From the NCBI GenBank assembly GCA_031296105.1, contig JARLGJ010000031.1, positions 1-49,062 on the forward strand: a stretch of 49,062 bases of DNA, read 5' to 3'. The notes beneath the pieces are model-generated. The model was not told the DNA's origin. It saw only the letters and a list, made by a program, of their open reading frames with translations, and ran no database searches. The position numbers were made by a program, and so were the translations under genes. Source of the stretch: Acidobacteriota bacterium. Its GTDB lineage: Bacteria > Acidobacteriota > Terriglobia > Terriglobales > Acidobacteriaceae. Position 1 is the first letter of the stretch. Each line of letters begins with the position of its first letter. This document shows, piece after piece, positions 16,873 through 25,203 of the stretch.

Positions 16873-17727
16873 AATCAGCAATCTCTTCATTTCCGATCTA
16901 CGCCGCACCGGCAATTTCTCCACCGCATAAACACCGAGCGCACGATAGACATTCTCTTCCGGCAAACGTGACAGGGCCTTCAGGTGCGCCTCCACCGTGG
17001 CCACGTCACCACGCACCAGAGGTCCGCTAAAACTCTTCGCCGCGCCCTTCGACAATACATTGCTCACCGTGCGTTCGATGATCGGCCGCATCAGCCGGCT
17101 CAAGTCGCGCGGAGCAATTCCCGCCCGCCGCCCCAGTGCGGCTGCGGCCTCCAGTTCCGCAGCCAGCATCGGCGAGAGCATGGCCCCTAACGCGTGATAC
17201 AGCGTCTTATTCTCCGGAGCAAGCACAAAGCTGCGCGCGCCCAGCAGACGGGCCAGCGAACGCGCACGGCGAACGGCCTCGGGCGCTCCCTCCAAAGCAA
17301 AGTATGCGCCGGTAAGATCCGGCGGCGGCCCGGCGACGAAGGTCATCATGGGATGCGCACTGCCGGTGGCCATGCCCAACGCGGCAAGCGGCGCAAGGTC
17401 GCGGCTGCTGCGCGCGCCGCTGGCGTGCAGTACTACCTTTGGCCGCACTTCACACCGTGACAATCGCCTCGCCAGCGCCTTGGCAACTCCAACGATGGCG
17501 GCATCGGGCACGGCGAACCACAGCACGTCGCAGGCGAAGGAGGCCGTGGCGAGGGTCTTGGCTTCGGCATGGACTTCGTGCGCCAGCCTCGCAGCCTTCT
17601 GTGCGGATTTCACCGCCGGGCGCGAGACGATCTCCGACACCCGCACGCCGCGCCCATGCAGCAGCCGTGCTATTCCCGAGGCCAAGGCTCCCGCACCCAC
17701 AAACGAAACACTCCATGCGCTCTTCAC
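16843..17727 (-). CDS. Rossmann-fold oxidoreductase-like protein (DUF2520)
   Basis: A 294-residue cytoplasmic protein. The N-terminus has a dinucleotide-binding glycine motif (FVGAGALASG), then FAVPDAAI and VLHASGARSS. The C-terminal half is helical (AENKTLYHALGAMLSPML and following). This is the architecture of the Rossmann-like/DUF2520 family, resembling NADP-dependent ketopantoate-type reductases; the substrate is unknown. I chose GTG at 17727 because the glycine motif begins about ten residues later. The open frame runs on to 17793 but would then overlap the divergent Nudix gene. A ribosome-binding site is not obvious. Confidence 0.7.
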   Translation of the reverse strand: MKSAWSVSFVGAGALASGIARLLHGRGVRVSEIVSRPAVKSAQKAARLAHEVHAEAKTLATASFACDVLWFAVPDAAIVGVAKALARRLSRCEVRPKVVLHASGARSSRDLAPLAALGMATGSAHPMMTFVAGPPPDLTGAYFALEGAPEAVRRARSLARLLGARSFVLAPENKTLYHALGAMLSPMLAAELEAAAALGRRAGIAPRDLSRLMRPIIERTVSNVLSKGAAKSFSGPLVRGDVATVEAHLKALSRLPEENVYRALGVYAVEKLPVRRRSEMKRLLISHPIASGGR

Positions 17728-17762
17728 AGCGCGAGAGTAACACGAAGCGCGCACGAGTTGTG

Positions 17763-17768
17763 TATAGT
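17763..17768 (+). promoter_or_regulatory. -10-like box six bases from the Nudix start
   Basis: TATAGT ends six bases before the ATG at 17775, which would place the transcription start on the start codon. No ribosome-binding site lies between them. Confidence 0.4.
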
Positions 17769-17774
17769 GTCGGC

Positions 17775-18428
17775 ATGGCACAGAAAGTTGCACTCAAGAA
17801 ATCCGCGAAGAGCAGTAAAACCGCAGCCTCCACCACCAAGCCCGTGGCGGCGAAGAAGAGCGCGCGTCCGCGCAAGGTCAAGGTGTTGTCCAGCGAAACC
17901 GTCTTCACCTCGCGCGTCTTCCGCCTCACCACGGACGAGATCATCGAGCCCAGCGGCATCAAGGTGCGCCGCGACGTCATCCGCCACCCCGGCTCGGTCG
18001 TCATCCTCGGCATCGACGAGAGCGCCAAGGAGCCTCGCGTGCTGCTCATCCAGCAGTACCGCTACACGGCCAACGAAGAGCTATGGGAGCTGCCCGCCGG
18101 CCGCATCGATGAAGGCGAAGACGCACTGACGGCCGCCAAGCGCGAGCTGGAGGAAGAGACCGGCTACGCGGCACACGAATGGATTCCGGCGCTCGTCTAT
18201 TACGCCAGCCCCGGCTTCGTCGATGAGACCATGACGGTCTTCGCCGCGCGCGATCTGCGCAAGGGTACCGCCCGTCCCGAGGAGGACGAGTTCATTACCA
18301 GCCATTTAGTGCCACTCAAGAAGGCCGTGCAGTGGGTGATGAGCGGCAAGATTCACGACGGCAAAGCGATCGCGGGGATCTTGTGGGCGGCGCAAAAATT
18401 TCACATCACGGGAAAATCGTTTGACTGA
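17775..18428 (+). CDS. Nudix hydrolase, ADP-ribose pyrophosphatase-like
   Basis: A 217-residue hydrolase of nucleoside-diphosphate-linked compounds. The full Nudix box is present in GRIDEGEDALTAAKREL followed by EEETG, matching Gx5Ex7REUxEExGU. The preceding segments (SETVFTSRVFRLTTDEI and HPGSVVILGID) are typical of ADP-ribose pyrophosphatases. The first 40 residues are an unusual lysine/alanine/serine-rich basic tail. The ATG at 17775 was chosen because nothing conserved lies upstream and a -10-like box abuts it. It is divergent from the DUF2520 gene with only 47 bases between them. Confidence 0.88.
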   Translation: MAQKVALKKSAKSSKTAASTTKPVAAKKSARPRKVKVLSSETVFTSRVFRLTTDEIIEPSGIKVRRDVIRHPGSVVILGIDESAKEPRVLLIQQYRYTANEELWELPAGRIDEGEDALTAAKRELEEETGYAAHEWIPALVYYASPGFVDETMTVFAARDLRKGTARPEEDEFITSHLVPLKKAVQWVMSGKIHDGKAIAGILWAAQKFHITGKSFD

Positions 18429-18469
18429 ACGATTGGATCGTCCGGTAGTGTGTCATCTTCCCACATTAT

Positions 18470-18499
18470 GCGACAAATATAGTACAAATTACGTATAAT
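18470..18499 (+). promoter_or_regulatory. Promoter of the cold-shock gene
   Basis: TATAAT (18494-18499) is preceded at 18 bases by GCGACA (18470-18475). A start at about 18506 would give a leader of about 180 nt before the GTG at 18686, as is common for cold-shock genes. Confidence 0.5.
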
Positions 18500-18643
18500 C
18501 AGTATCTTATCGCGATTCGCATATTGACAGGCGAGGCAAAACGAAGGAAAATTTCTTTCGGTTGATGATGGAAATGACCTGCCACGTTGTTCAGCAGTGC
18601 AAGACCGAAAACTGAACTTCTCGAGGTTGTTCTACGGTTGGCC

Positions 18644-18661
18644 AGCGGCGGCTATGCCGCT
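18644..18661 (+). other. Leader hairpin upstream of the cold-shock gene
   Basis: AGCGGC (18644-18649) pairs with GCCGCT (18656-18661) around a 6-nt loop, ten bases before the CGGAGGA ribosome-binding site. Long structured leaders control translation of cspA-type genes in other bacteria; that role here is inference. Confidence 0.4.
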
Positions 18662-18685
18662 AGTAAGCGCTCGGAGGATCGGTAA

Positions 18686-18895
18686 GTGGATCGTCTTAAG
18701 GGTACGGTGAAGTGGTTTAACAACGCCAAGGGTTTCGGGTTTATCGGGCGCGAGGACGGACCCGATGTTTTCGTTCACTACAGTGCGATCACCAGCGAAG
18801 GGTACAAAAGCCTTCAAGAAGGTGACCAGGTCGAGTTCGAGATTGTAGAGGGCCAGAAAGGCCCGCAGGCGGGTAACGTCCAGAAGACGGCGTAA
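18686..18895 (+). CDS. Cold-shock protein, CspA family
   Basis: A 69-residue single-stranded nucleic-acid-binding protein made of one OB-fold cold-shock domain. KGFGFI (RNP1) and VFVHY (RNP2) are both intact, with [15 protein letters not shown] near the start. It starts with GTG at 18686 behind a good CGGAGGA. It is a single-gene unit with its own promoter, a leader of about 180 nt and a terminator 24 bases past the stop. It probably acts as an RNA chaperone. Confidence 0.95.
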   Translation: MDRLKGTVKWFNNAKGFGFIGREDGPDVFVHYSAITSEGYKSLQEGDQVEFEIVEGQKGPQAGNVQKTA

Positions 18896-18918
18896 GCCCC
18901 CGGTTCCTGGTACACCTC

Positions 18919-18943
18919 AAGCCCAACCCGCGCGGTTGGGCTT
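18919..18943. terminator. Bidirectional terminator between csp and hpnE
   Basis: AAGCCCAACC (18919-18928) pairs perfectly with GGTTGGGCTT (18934-18943) around a 5-nt loop. It lies between the converging csp and hopanoid transcription units and can serve both. Confidence 0.7.
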
Positions 18944-18978
18944 GCGTATTGCAGTTGAATCGGCCTTAGTTCCTCGCT

Positions 18979-20370
18979 CTAGGGCCGGAAGAGCCGCATC
19001 AAGCCCTGCGGTGCAAGGTCGGGCGCAAGAAAGCGTCTTGCGTTGCCGCTGGCGTGTGCCACGGCCTCGGCCGTAAGGTAGCCACCGCGCACGGCGCCTT
19101 CCATGGTGGCCGGCCAGCCGGTTTTCGTCCAGTCTCCGCTCAGGAACAATCTTGGCCACGAGGTCTGCGGCGGCAGGCGATAAGCGTCGTGCCCGGGTGC
19201 GGGTGCGAAAGTGGCGTGTACCTCCTTCACCACCGTGGCCTTCAGCAATTTGGCCTCGCGCACCTTGGGGAAGAACTCCGCCATCTCGCGCACGGCCAGT
19301 TCGATCACCTCGGCGCGTCCCATCTCCAGCAAGGTCTTCGAGGCGCTCACCACCAGTTCCAGATAACTTCCCTGCCCGCTCTGCTCCGCGCGAGCGGGCT
19401 GAATCTTCGACTTCTGGAACATCCACTGAATGGTGCGGTCCAGCAGCGCGGCGTGCTCCATGGCGGTCACTTCGCGGTCAAACCACAGGTGAATGCCAGT
19501 GATGGGCACGGTGTGCAGGTGGCTCACCTTTTCGCGGATGGCCTCGGCCGCCTCGCCCTGGGGCAGCAGCTTGTGAACCGCGTGGAAGGGCACGGCGCTG
19601 ATGGCGTAATCGAAGCGCAACTCCTCGCCCGCCGCGCGCACAATGGCCGCATCGGCCTCGCAGTCGAGAGAGTCCACCGGACACCGCAGCAGCACCTCAC
19701 CGCCGCGGGCGCGGATGTAACCGGCGGCCACGCCGTAGAGATCGGAGAGCGGAATCGTCGGCACGCCCATCGCGCTGGCGTCAGCGGACTTCAGGAAGGC
19801 ATCGCGGAAGACCATCGCCGAGTAATGCACCGAACACTTGTCCAGATCCTCGTTCAGGCTGGAGATCAGCACCGGCGCCCAGAAACGGTCAATGGCTCTT
19901 TGCGTTTGCCCGTGGCGGCGCAGCCAGCTCAGAAAGTCTTCACTCGTCTCCGCGGGCACGCCAGGCATCAGCTTGACCAGCGCGCGGGCAATGCCCAGCT
20001 TGTCCTTGATAGAGAGCAGCGGAAACGCGGCGAATGAGATTCCCGAATGCAAGGGCGCGGGCAGCGCCGTCGAGGCAAGCGATCCCGCGCGGCCGCCCGG
20101 CTCCAGGAAGGTAATTTTGCGGTACCAGCGCACGCGATCGGTCACGCCCAGGCGGCGGTAGAGATCCAGCAGATTGGTGCAGCAGCCCAGCAACACGTGC
20201 TGGCAGTTGTCCACCACCTCGCCCGTGCCGGGATGCTCATAACTGGAGGCGCGGCCGCCCAGAAAGGCGCGGCGCTCAAAGAGCGTCACCTGGTGACCGG
20301 CGCCGGCCAGGGCGCAGGCGGCGGCAATGCCGGAGAGTCCTCCTCCGGCGATGGCGATGCGTGCGCTCAC
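18979..20370 (-). CDS. hpnE: Hydroxysqualene dehydroxylase HpnE (FAD-dependent)
   Basis: The last enzyme of the HpnCDE route, reducing hydroxysqualene to squalene. It has 463 residues. The FAD-binding GGGLSG lies at 9-14, followed by the ERR...GGRASS segment typical of amine-oxidase/desaturase-type flavoproteins; the C-terminus contains LSGDWTKTGWPATMEGAVRGG, the second FAD motif. The GTG start at 20370 overlaps the hpnD stop (GTGA); the open frame upstream to 20508 merely covers hpnD. It is the final gene of the hopanoid operon. Assignment follows from sequence plus position after hpnC and hpnD. Confidence 0.93.
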   Translation of the reverse strand: MSARIAIAGGGLSGIAAACALAGAGHQVTLFERRAFLGGRASSYEHPGTGEVVDNCQHVLLGCCTNLLDLYRRLGVTDRVRWYRKITFLEPGGRAGSLASTALPAPLHSGISFAAFPLLSIKDKLGIARALVKLMPGVPAETSEDFLSWLRRHGQTQRAIDRFWAPVLISSLNEDLDKCSVHYSAMVFRDAFLKSADASAMGVPTIPLSDLYGVAAGYIRARGGEVLLRCPVDSLDCEADAAIVRAAGEELRFDYAISAVPFHAVHKLLPQGEAAEAIREKVSHLHTVPITGIHLWFDREVTAMEHAALLDRTIQWMFQKSKIQPARAEQSGQGSYLELVVSASKTLLEMGRAEVIELAVREMAEFFPKVREAKLLKATVVKEVHATFAPAPGHDAYRLPPQTSWPRLFLSGDWTKTGWPATMEGAVRGGYLTAEAVAHASGNARRFLAPDLAPQGLMRLFRP

Positions 20371-21278
20371 AGCAGCCTCTTGGCGAAGCCCTTGACGAAC
20401 ACCGCCAGTTTCTTTGCCGTGGAAAGCCGCGCTCGCTCGATGTAAACGTCGTAGTCGCGCTGCTCGATCTGGTCCAGAATGCCGCGGTAGATTTCGACCA
20501 TCGCCCACAGCGCTGGCTGGCTGGCGTCCTCGATCAGAGGCAGCAGCTTGCCGGCCGACTCGTAATATTGCCGCGCACGTTGAGCCTCAAAGGCCAGCAG
20601 CGGACGCAGCTTCTCCATTGGCGCGCCGGCGCCTAGTTCGGCCGCGGTCACCTTGTAGCGCGCGAGGTCTTCCATCGGCAGATAGATGCGCTGCATCGCC
20701 GCGTCTTCCTTCACATCGCGCAGAATGTTCGTCAACTGGAAGGCGATGCCTAGCTGCTCGGCGTACTCCTCGGCCTTTGCGTCGCGGTAGCCAAAGATCT
20801 TGATGCACACCAGCCCTACCACGGACGCCACGTGATAGCAGTAGCGGTATAGATCCTGGAACGTGGCATAGACCACCTGCTCGCCCCCGGCTTGCGGCTC
20901 AGGCTCCTGCACGTCCATGCCGGTGCCGGCCACAAGCTGATCCAGCCACTCCATGGGAATTGCGTAGCGCTGCTGCGCGTCTTTGAGCGCCAGGAAGACC
21001 GGATCGTCCACCCTTTTGCTCTCATAGGCGCGGTGATACGAATCGAGAAACTCCGCCAGCTTTTGACGGCGCTCTTCGGGAGCCATGCCCGGATCGTCAC
21101 TCAGATCGTCGGCGTGACGCATGAAGGCGTACACCGCACACAGGGCGTCGCGCTTCAGTCCCGGAAGAAGCATGAATCCGTAGTAGAAGTTTTTGGCCGC
21201 CCGGCGGGCAATGCCGCGGCAGAGGCTGTAGGCCATGCGAAGCTGCAATGCAGCGTGCTGCGAAACCGATGTGCTCAT
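20367..21278 (-). CDS. hpnD: Presqualene diphosphate synthase HpnD
   Basis: Condenses two farnesyl diphosphates to presqualene diphosphate. It is a 303-residue all-helical trans-isoprenyl diphosphate synthase. Both aspartate-rich metal-binding motifs are present: DDLSD at 57-61 and DVKED at 188-192, the latter within LTNILRDVKED. It starts with ATG overlapping the hpnC stop (ATGA), and its stop overlaps hpnE. Squalene/phytoene synthases look alike, but the hpnC-hpnD-hpnE order settles the role. Confidence 0.93.
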   Translation of the reverse strand: MSTSVSQHAALQLRMAYSLCRGIARRAAKNFYYGFMLLPGLKRDALCAVYAFMRHADDLSDDPGMAPEERRQKLAEFLDSYHRAYESKRVDDPVFLALKDAQQRYAIPMEWLDQLVAGTGMDVQEPEPQAGGEQVVYATFQDLYRYCYHVASVVGLVCIKIFGYRDAKAEEYAEQLGIAFQLTNILRDVKEDAAMQRIYLPMEDLARYKVTAAELGAGAPMEKLRPLLAFEAQRARQYYESAGKLLPLIEDASQPALWAMVEIYRGILDQIEQRDYDVYIERARLSTAKKLAVFVKGFAKRLL

Positions 21279-22276
21279 CCCGTGCGTCCCAGGGCAATGC
21301 GCCCGGCCAGGGCGCGGAAGGCGAGTTCGAACTTGCGCCAGCGGCTGAGGCTGGGCCGCGCGGCAAGCACATTGTAATTCTGCTTCTCGATGGCTTCGAG
21401 AATAGCCTGTCCGCCGCGGCTGAACAACTCAATGTCCAGGGCCAGCGAGCGGTTCACCTGCGCAATCAGCGGCAGCCCGCGCGCAAACCACTCCCGTGCG
21501 CGCGCGACTTCAAAGCGCATCAGCTCGCGGAAAGGATCGTCAAAGCGGCGCTCCGCAATCTGCTGTTCGGTGACGCCAACGCGGCGCAGATCTTCGAGCG
21601 GAAGATAGACGCGGCCCTTCTTCCAGTCCACCGAAACGTCCTGCCAGAAGTTGGCCAGTTGCAGCGCGGTGCAGGTAAAGTCCGAAAGCGCCTGCCGCTC
21701 CGCGTCACGATAGCCGCACAGGTACAGCACCAGGCGGCCTACAGGGTTGGCCGAGTTGCGGCAGTAGCCCAGCAGTTCGTCGAAGGTCTCGTAGCGCGTG
21801 ATCCGCTGATCCTGGCGGAAGGCCGTCAAAAGGTCGCTGAACTCATGCCGCGGAATCGAGCAGGCGCGAATCGTCTGGGCAAGCGCGAGAAACACCGGAT
21901 GCCGCACACCGCCGGCCGCGGGATCTTCGAGCGCGGCGTAGGTCAGGTTCAGCTCGTGCTCCCAGCGATCCAGCAGCGCCAGCGAAACTTCGGTGTCGCC
22001 CACTTCGTCGCCCAGGTCGTCCGAGACGCGGCAGTAGGCATACACGTTGAAGAAGTGCTGATGCAGATCCCTGGGCAGGAACCATGTGACAACCGAAAAA
22101 TTCTCGTAGTGCGAAGTTGCCAACCGCTGGCAATAGGCGCGCGCCTCTTCCAGAGAGGGCGCCGTGGCCGGAATGGCATACTCCGGCGGGAGAGCGGCCC
22201 AGCCGCGTGCCAGCCGTGCCTCGTCAAAAGGCATAAGGCCGCCGCGCGGCTGAGAGATGTTCTCAGTGGAGGTCAA
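21275..22276 (-). CDS. hpnC: Hydroxysqualene synthase HpnC
   Basis: Converts presqualene diphosphate to hydroxysqualene. It has 333 residues and is paralogous to HpnD. The first aspartate motif is DDLGDE (86-91) and the second is QDVSVD (D213, D217). The start is a TTG at 22276 supported by AAGGGA; an ATG at 22234 is an alternative without a ribosome-binding site. It lies 19 bases downstream of a zinc dehydrogenase gene, in the same transcription unit, and overlaps hpnD. Confidence 0.92.
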   Translation of the reverse strand: MTSTENISQPRGGLMPFDEARLARGWAALPPEYAIPATAPSLEEARAYCQRLATSHYENFSVVTWFLPRDLHQHFFNVYAYCRVSDDLGDEVGDTEVSLALLDRWEHELNLTYAALEDPAAGGVRHPVFLALAQTIRACSIPRHEFSDLLTAFRQDQRITRYETFDELLGYCRNSANPVGRLVLYLCGYRDAERQALSDFTCTALQLANFWQDVSVDWKKGRVYLPLEDLRRVGVTEQQIAERRFDDPFRELMRFEVARAREWFARGLPLIAQVNRSLALDIELFSRGGQAILEAIEKQNYNVLAARPSLSRWRKFELAFRALAGRIALGRTG

Positions 22277-22295
22277 GACTCGGTTCCCTTCGCGA

Positions 22296-23345
22296 TCAGT
22301 GGCCGGGGATGATGGCGGTTTTGATTTCGCCGCCGCGGTTCAGCATCTCGCGCAGCACCGATTGCAGCTTGCTCAGAGGCGCTTCCCCGGTGATGTAATC
22401 CGTGGCCTTCACCTTGCGGTCGGCAATCAGCGCAAACGCCCGCCGTACCGTGTCCGGCGTGTGATGGAAGGTCGCCTTCAAGGTGATCTCCGAGTAGTGC
22501 AGGCGCTCGGTGATGAGTTGCACCCGGGTGCCTTTGGCGCAGCCGCCGAAGAAGTTCACCGTGCCGCCCTTGCGCACCATGTCGATGGCCCACTCCCAGG
22601 CTTCCGGCCGTCCCACGGCCTCGATCACCACATCGGAGCCGCGGCGCTCGGTCGTCAGGTCGCGCACGGCGTCGATGGGGCTGGCCACCTTGGTGAACTG
22701 CACCACCTTGGACGCGCCCGCCTTCTTGGCGCTGACCACCTGCTCGTCGTGCTTGACCACGGAGATGACGTCGCAGCCCATGATGTGCGCCACCTGGATG
22801 AACATCAAACCAATGGGACCGGCGCCGATCACCGTCACCGTATCGCCAATCTCGATGCCCGTTTCATGCAGCCCGCGCAGCACGCAGGCTAGCGGCTCGG
22901 TAAGCGCGGCGGTTTCAAAGCTGATGTCTTTGGGCACCAGCAGCATGTTGTTTTCGACAATGCGGCGCGGCACGCGGATGTACTCCGCATACGCGCCGTT
23001 GTTGAACAGCAGGTCCTCGCAGAGGTTTTCCTGGTGCTTCTTGCAATAGAAGCACTGCCCGCAGGGAGCGCTGTTGAGCGCCACCACTCTTTGGCCGGCC
23101 TTGAAGTTCTTCACTCCAGGGCCCGTTTCCTGAATCACGCCGGCGAATTCATGCCCGAAGAGCGCGGGCGGAACAATCATTTTGGCGTGATAGCCACGGC
23201 GATACACCTTGAGATCGGTCCCACAGGTCAAGGCCGCTTGCACGCGGATGAGTACCTCGCCCTTCTCCAGCGCGGGGATGGGAACCTGCTCGATCTTGAC
23301 GTCCTCTTTGCCGTAGAGGACGGCTGCCGTCATCTGTCCGTTCAC
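22296..23345 (-). CDS. Zinc-dependent MDR alcohol/polyol dehydrogenase (hopanoid operon, copy 1)
   Basis: A 349-residue medium-chain dehydrogenase/reductase. The catalytic zinc ligands C41 and H65/E66 (GHE) and the structural zinc cysteines C95, C98, C101 and C109 are all there; the Rossmann motif is GAGPIG. It resembles sorbitol/threonine dehydrogenases that act on vicinal hydroxyls. GTG at 23345 has GGAAGG upstream and lies three bases after the stop of the second dehydrogenase. Its place inside the hopanoid operon suggests it works on a hydroxylated side chain or a sugar-derived intermediate, but the substrate cannot be read from sequence. Confidence 0.85.
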   Translation of the reverse strand: MNGQMTAAVLYGKEDVKIEQVPIPALEKGEVLIRVQAALTCGTDLKVYRRGYHAKMIVPPALFGHEFAGVIQETGPGVKNFKAGQRVVALNSAPCGQCFYCKKHQENLCEDLLFNNGAYAEYIRVPRRIVENNMLLVPKDISFETAALTEPLACVLRGLHETGIEIGDTVTVIGAGPIGLMFIQVAHIMGCDVISVVKHDEQVVSAKKAGASKVVQFTKVASPIDAVRDLTTERRGSDVVIEAVGRPEAWEWAIDMVRKGGTVNFFGGCAKGTRVQLITERLHYSEITLKATFHHTPDTVRRAFALIADRKVKATDYITGEAPLSKLQSVLREMLNRGGEIKTAIIPGH

Positions 23346-23348
23346 TCG

Positions 23349-24467
23349 TTATCCTTCCCAGGTACTGCCAGGCTGAATCGCAATCTTCATGGTGTCCGGC
23401 TGCGGATGCGCCGCCAGTTCCAGCGCTTCCAAGGCCCGGTCCAGTGGGAAACGATGGCTGAACAAACGCGCCAGATCCATCTCTCCGCTGAAGACGAAAT
23501 CAGCCACTTTCTCATTCAATGAGACCGACGCGCTATAAGAACCCAGCAGCGTCTTCTCATCCACACATACCGCAGCGGGATCGATCACAACCTCGCTGCG
23601 CACCGTCTGCGCAAAAAGCAATATCCGGCCGCCAAAGCGCGCCGCATCGATGGCCGGCCGGATGAGTCCGCTGCCGCCCACCGCAAGAATCACTACATCT
23701 GCGCCCCGGCCCTCCGTGCGCTCCCGGATCGCGTCCAGGAGATTCACCCGCGAAGAGTCGATTGCGTCCTTCAGCCCGTAACTCTCCCCAATTGTAAGAC
23801 GCTGCGGGAACAAATCGGAAGTGGTAACCTTTGCTCCCGTCCGCTGGGCCAGTTTCGCCAGCAACAGCCCAATCGGTCCCTGGCCAATCACCAGCACCGA
23901 CTCCTCCGGCTGCAACGCCAGGGCGTCAATGCCCTTCCAGACCGTGTTTACCGGCTCAATATAAGAAGCCTGCTCGAAGCTGACGCCGTCCGGAATGCGG
24001 ATTACCCCGCGCTCCACGATCCAGTCCATCACCCGTATGTATTCGGAGAAACCGCCGCCGGAGGCCTCGCCAAAGCCGGCCGTGGCACCCACCTTCTTGT
24101 ACACCGGGCACTGCGAAAACACATTTCGCTTGCAGTAGTAGCAGGTGCCGCAGGGGATGTGATGGAAGACCATCACCCGGTCGCCGATAGCAAAGCGCGT
24201 AACTCCCGCGCCGCGGGCCACCACCACTCCGGTCATCTCATGACCAAAAACGCGCGGGGCGGTGTGCGAGCCGGTGGAGATCTTCTTCAGGTCCGTGCCG
24301 CAAATGCCGCAGGTGTGTATGCGCACCAGCAACTCGCCGGGGCCGATCCGCGGGACCGCCACGGTTTCCATGCGCAAGTCGTTTTTGCCGTAATAGACAG
24401 CGGCCTGCATCTTTTCGGGAATGGCGGCAGGCACGCCGGCGATCTTCGGATTGGTTAGGACAGACAT
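23349..24467 (-). CDS. Zinc-dependent MDR alcohol/polyol dehydrogenase (hopanoid operon, copy 2)
   Basis: A 372-residue medium-chain dehydrogenase with CGICGTDL (C56), GHE (H76/E77), the structural zinc set C106/C109/C112/C120 and Rossmann motif GQGPIG. It is clearly related to the next gene but diverged from it, so it is not a recent duplicate. I chose ATG 24467, ten bases after the hpnG stop; an upstream in-frame ATG (24506) would overlap hpnG. Residues 1-20 form an extension before the conserved MQAAVYYGKNDLRME. The pair may catalyse successive oxidation and reduction steps on ribosylhopane or a similar compound (inference). Confidence 0.85.
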   Translation of the reverse strand: MSVLTNPKIAGVPAAIPEKMQAAVYYGKNDLRMETVAVPRIGPGELLVRIHTCGICGTDLKKISTGSHTAPRVFGHEMTGVVVARGAGVTRFAIGDRVMVFHHIPCGTCYYCKRNVFSQCPVYKKVGATAGFGEASGGGFSEYIRVMDWIVERGVIRIPDGVSFEQASYIEPVNTVWKGIDALALQPEESVLVIGQGPIGLLLAKLAQRTGAKVTTSDLFPQRLTIGESYGLKDAIDSSRVNLLDAIRERTEGRGADVVILAVGGSGLIRPAIDAARFGGRILLFAQTVRSEVVIDPAAVCVDEKTLLGSYSASVSLNEKVADFVFSGEMDLARLFSHRFPLDRALEALELAAHPQPDTMKIAIQPGSTWEG

Positions 24468-24477
24468 TCTTTTGATA

Positions 24478-25203
24478 CTACTCACCTTTGATATGTCTTG
24501 ATGCATTTTCGCGATTTTGTTCCGCGAACGAGGGGCAATCTTTTAGACAGAAATTCACAGCTTCAGTAAGCGCCTGGGAAGCTAACTTGCTCCCACGCTG
24601 GAGTTGCGCGACCTTTGGCCACAGTGCCGGGCGAAACATTATGTGCACCAGAAACGGTGCAATAGCAAATCCGTCAGGCCGGATAAAAGGCCCCAGGAAA
24701 TCTAAATCCTCCTCGGCACCATCGGAAACCGCCTTGATCGCGAGGAATTCCGCGCCCGAGGATTCCGCCGCTTCCGCCACTCCAAATGCTTCCATATCAA
24801 CCGCTTGCGCACTATAACGCGCGGCCGAGCACTGCTTCAACCCGCTTCCGGCCACCTTGTCCAAGGTCACCAGGCAGCCGCATCCAAAAGCGGTTTTCAT
24901 CTGCTGGCCAGTCGCGGAATCCACCACGCGGGCCGGAACCAGCACCGAGCCAGGGACAGTCGAGGCATCGCAAGACCCTGCATATCCAATCGATATCAGC
25001 AGCTTAGGTGTATATTTCTCAAGCAACGCTTGAGATGCCTGACGCGCCCGCCGCGCCCCGGTTCCGGCGCAGATCACCACGGCGTTCTCGCTCTCGTAGA
25101 GCGGCAAGCCCTCCACCATGCGGCGGCGCCAGCCGCGCACAATGCCCCTCACCTCGCGTTCGAGGGCCGCAACCAGCGCGAAATCGAGCGAGCGGCGGCT
25201 CAT
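24478..25203 (-). CDS. hpnG: Hopanoid-associated nucleosidase/phosphorylase HpnG
   Basis: A 241-residue purine-nucleoside-phosphorylase-like enzyme. In other bacteria HpnG removes adenine from adenosylhopane to give ribosylhopane. The fold markers are present: VICAGTGARRA, LLISIGYAGSCDASTVPGS, VDMEAFGVAEAAE (substrate-binding Met-Glu) and AVSDGAEEDL (catalytic aspartate region). The ATG at 25203 overlaps the hpnA stop. HpnH, which makes its substrate, is not encoded in this window. Confidence 0.88.
   Translation of the reverse strand: MSRRSLDFALVAALEREVRGIVRGWRRRMVEGLPLYESENAVVICAGTGARRARQASQALLEKYTPKLLISIGYAGSCDASTVPGSVLVPARVVDSATGQQMKTAFGCGCLVTLDKVAGSGLKQCSAARYSAQAVDMEAFGVAEAAESSGAEFLAIKAVSDGAEEDLDFLGPFIRPDGFAIAPFLVHIMFRPALWPKVAQLQRGSKLASQALTEAVNFCLKDCPSFAEQNRENASRHIKGE

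Noticed and set aside
22296..24467. The two zinc dehydrogenases as a recent tandem duplication
   Set aside because: They share family motifs but differ throughout, including N-terminal length and cofactor-loop sequence, so the split is old or they were recruited separately.
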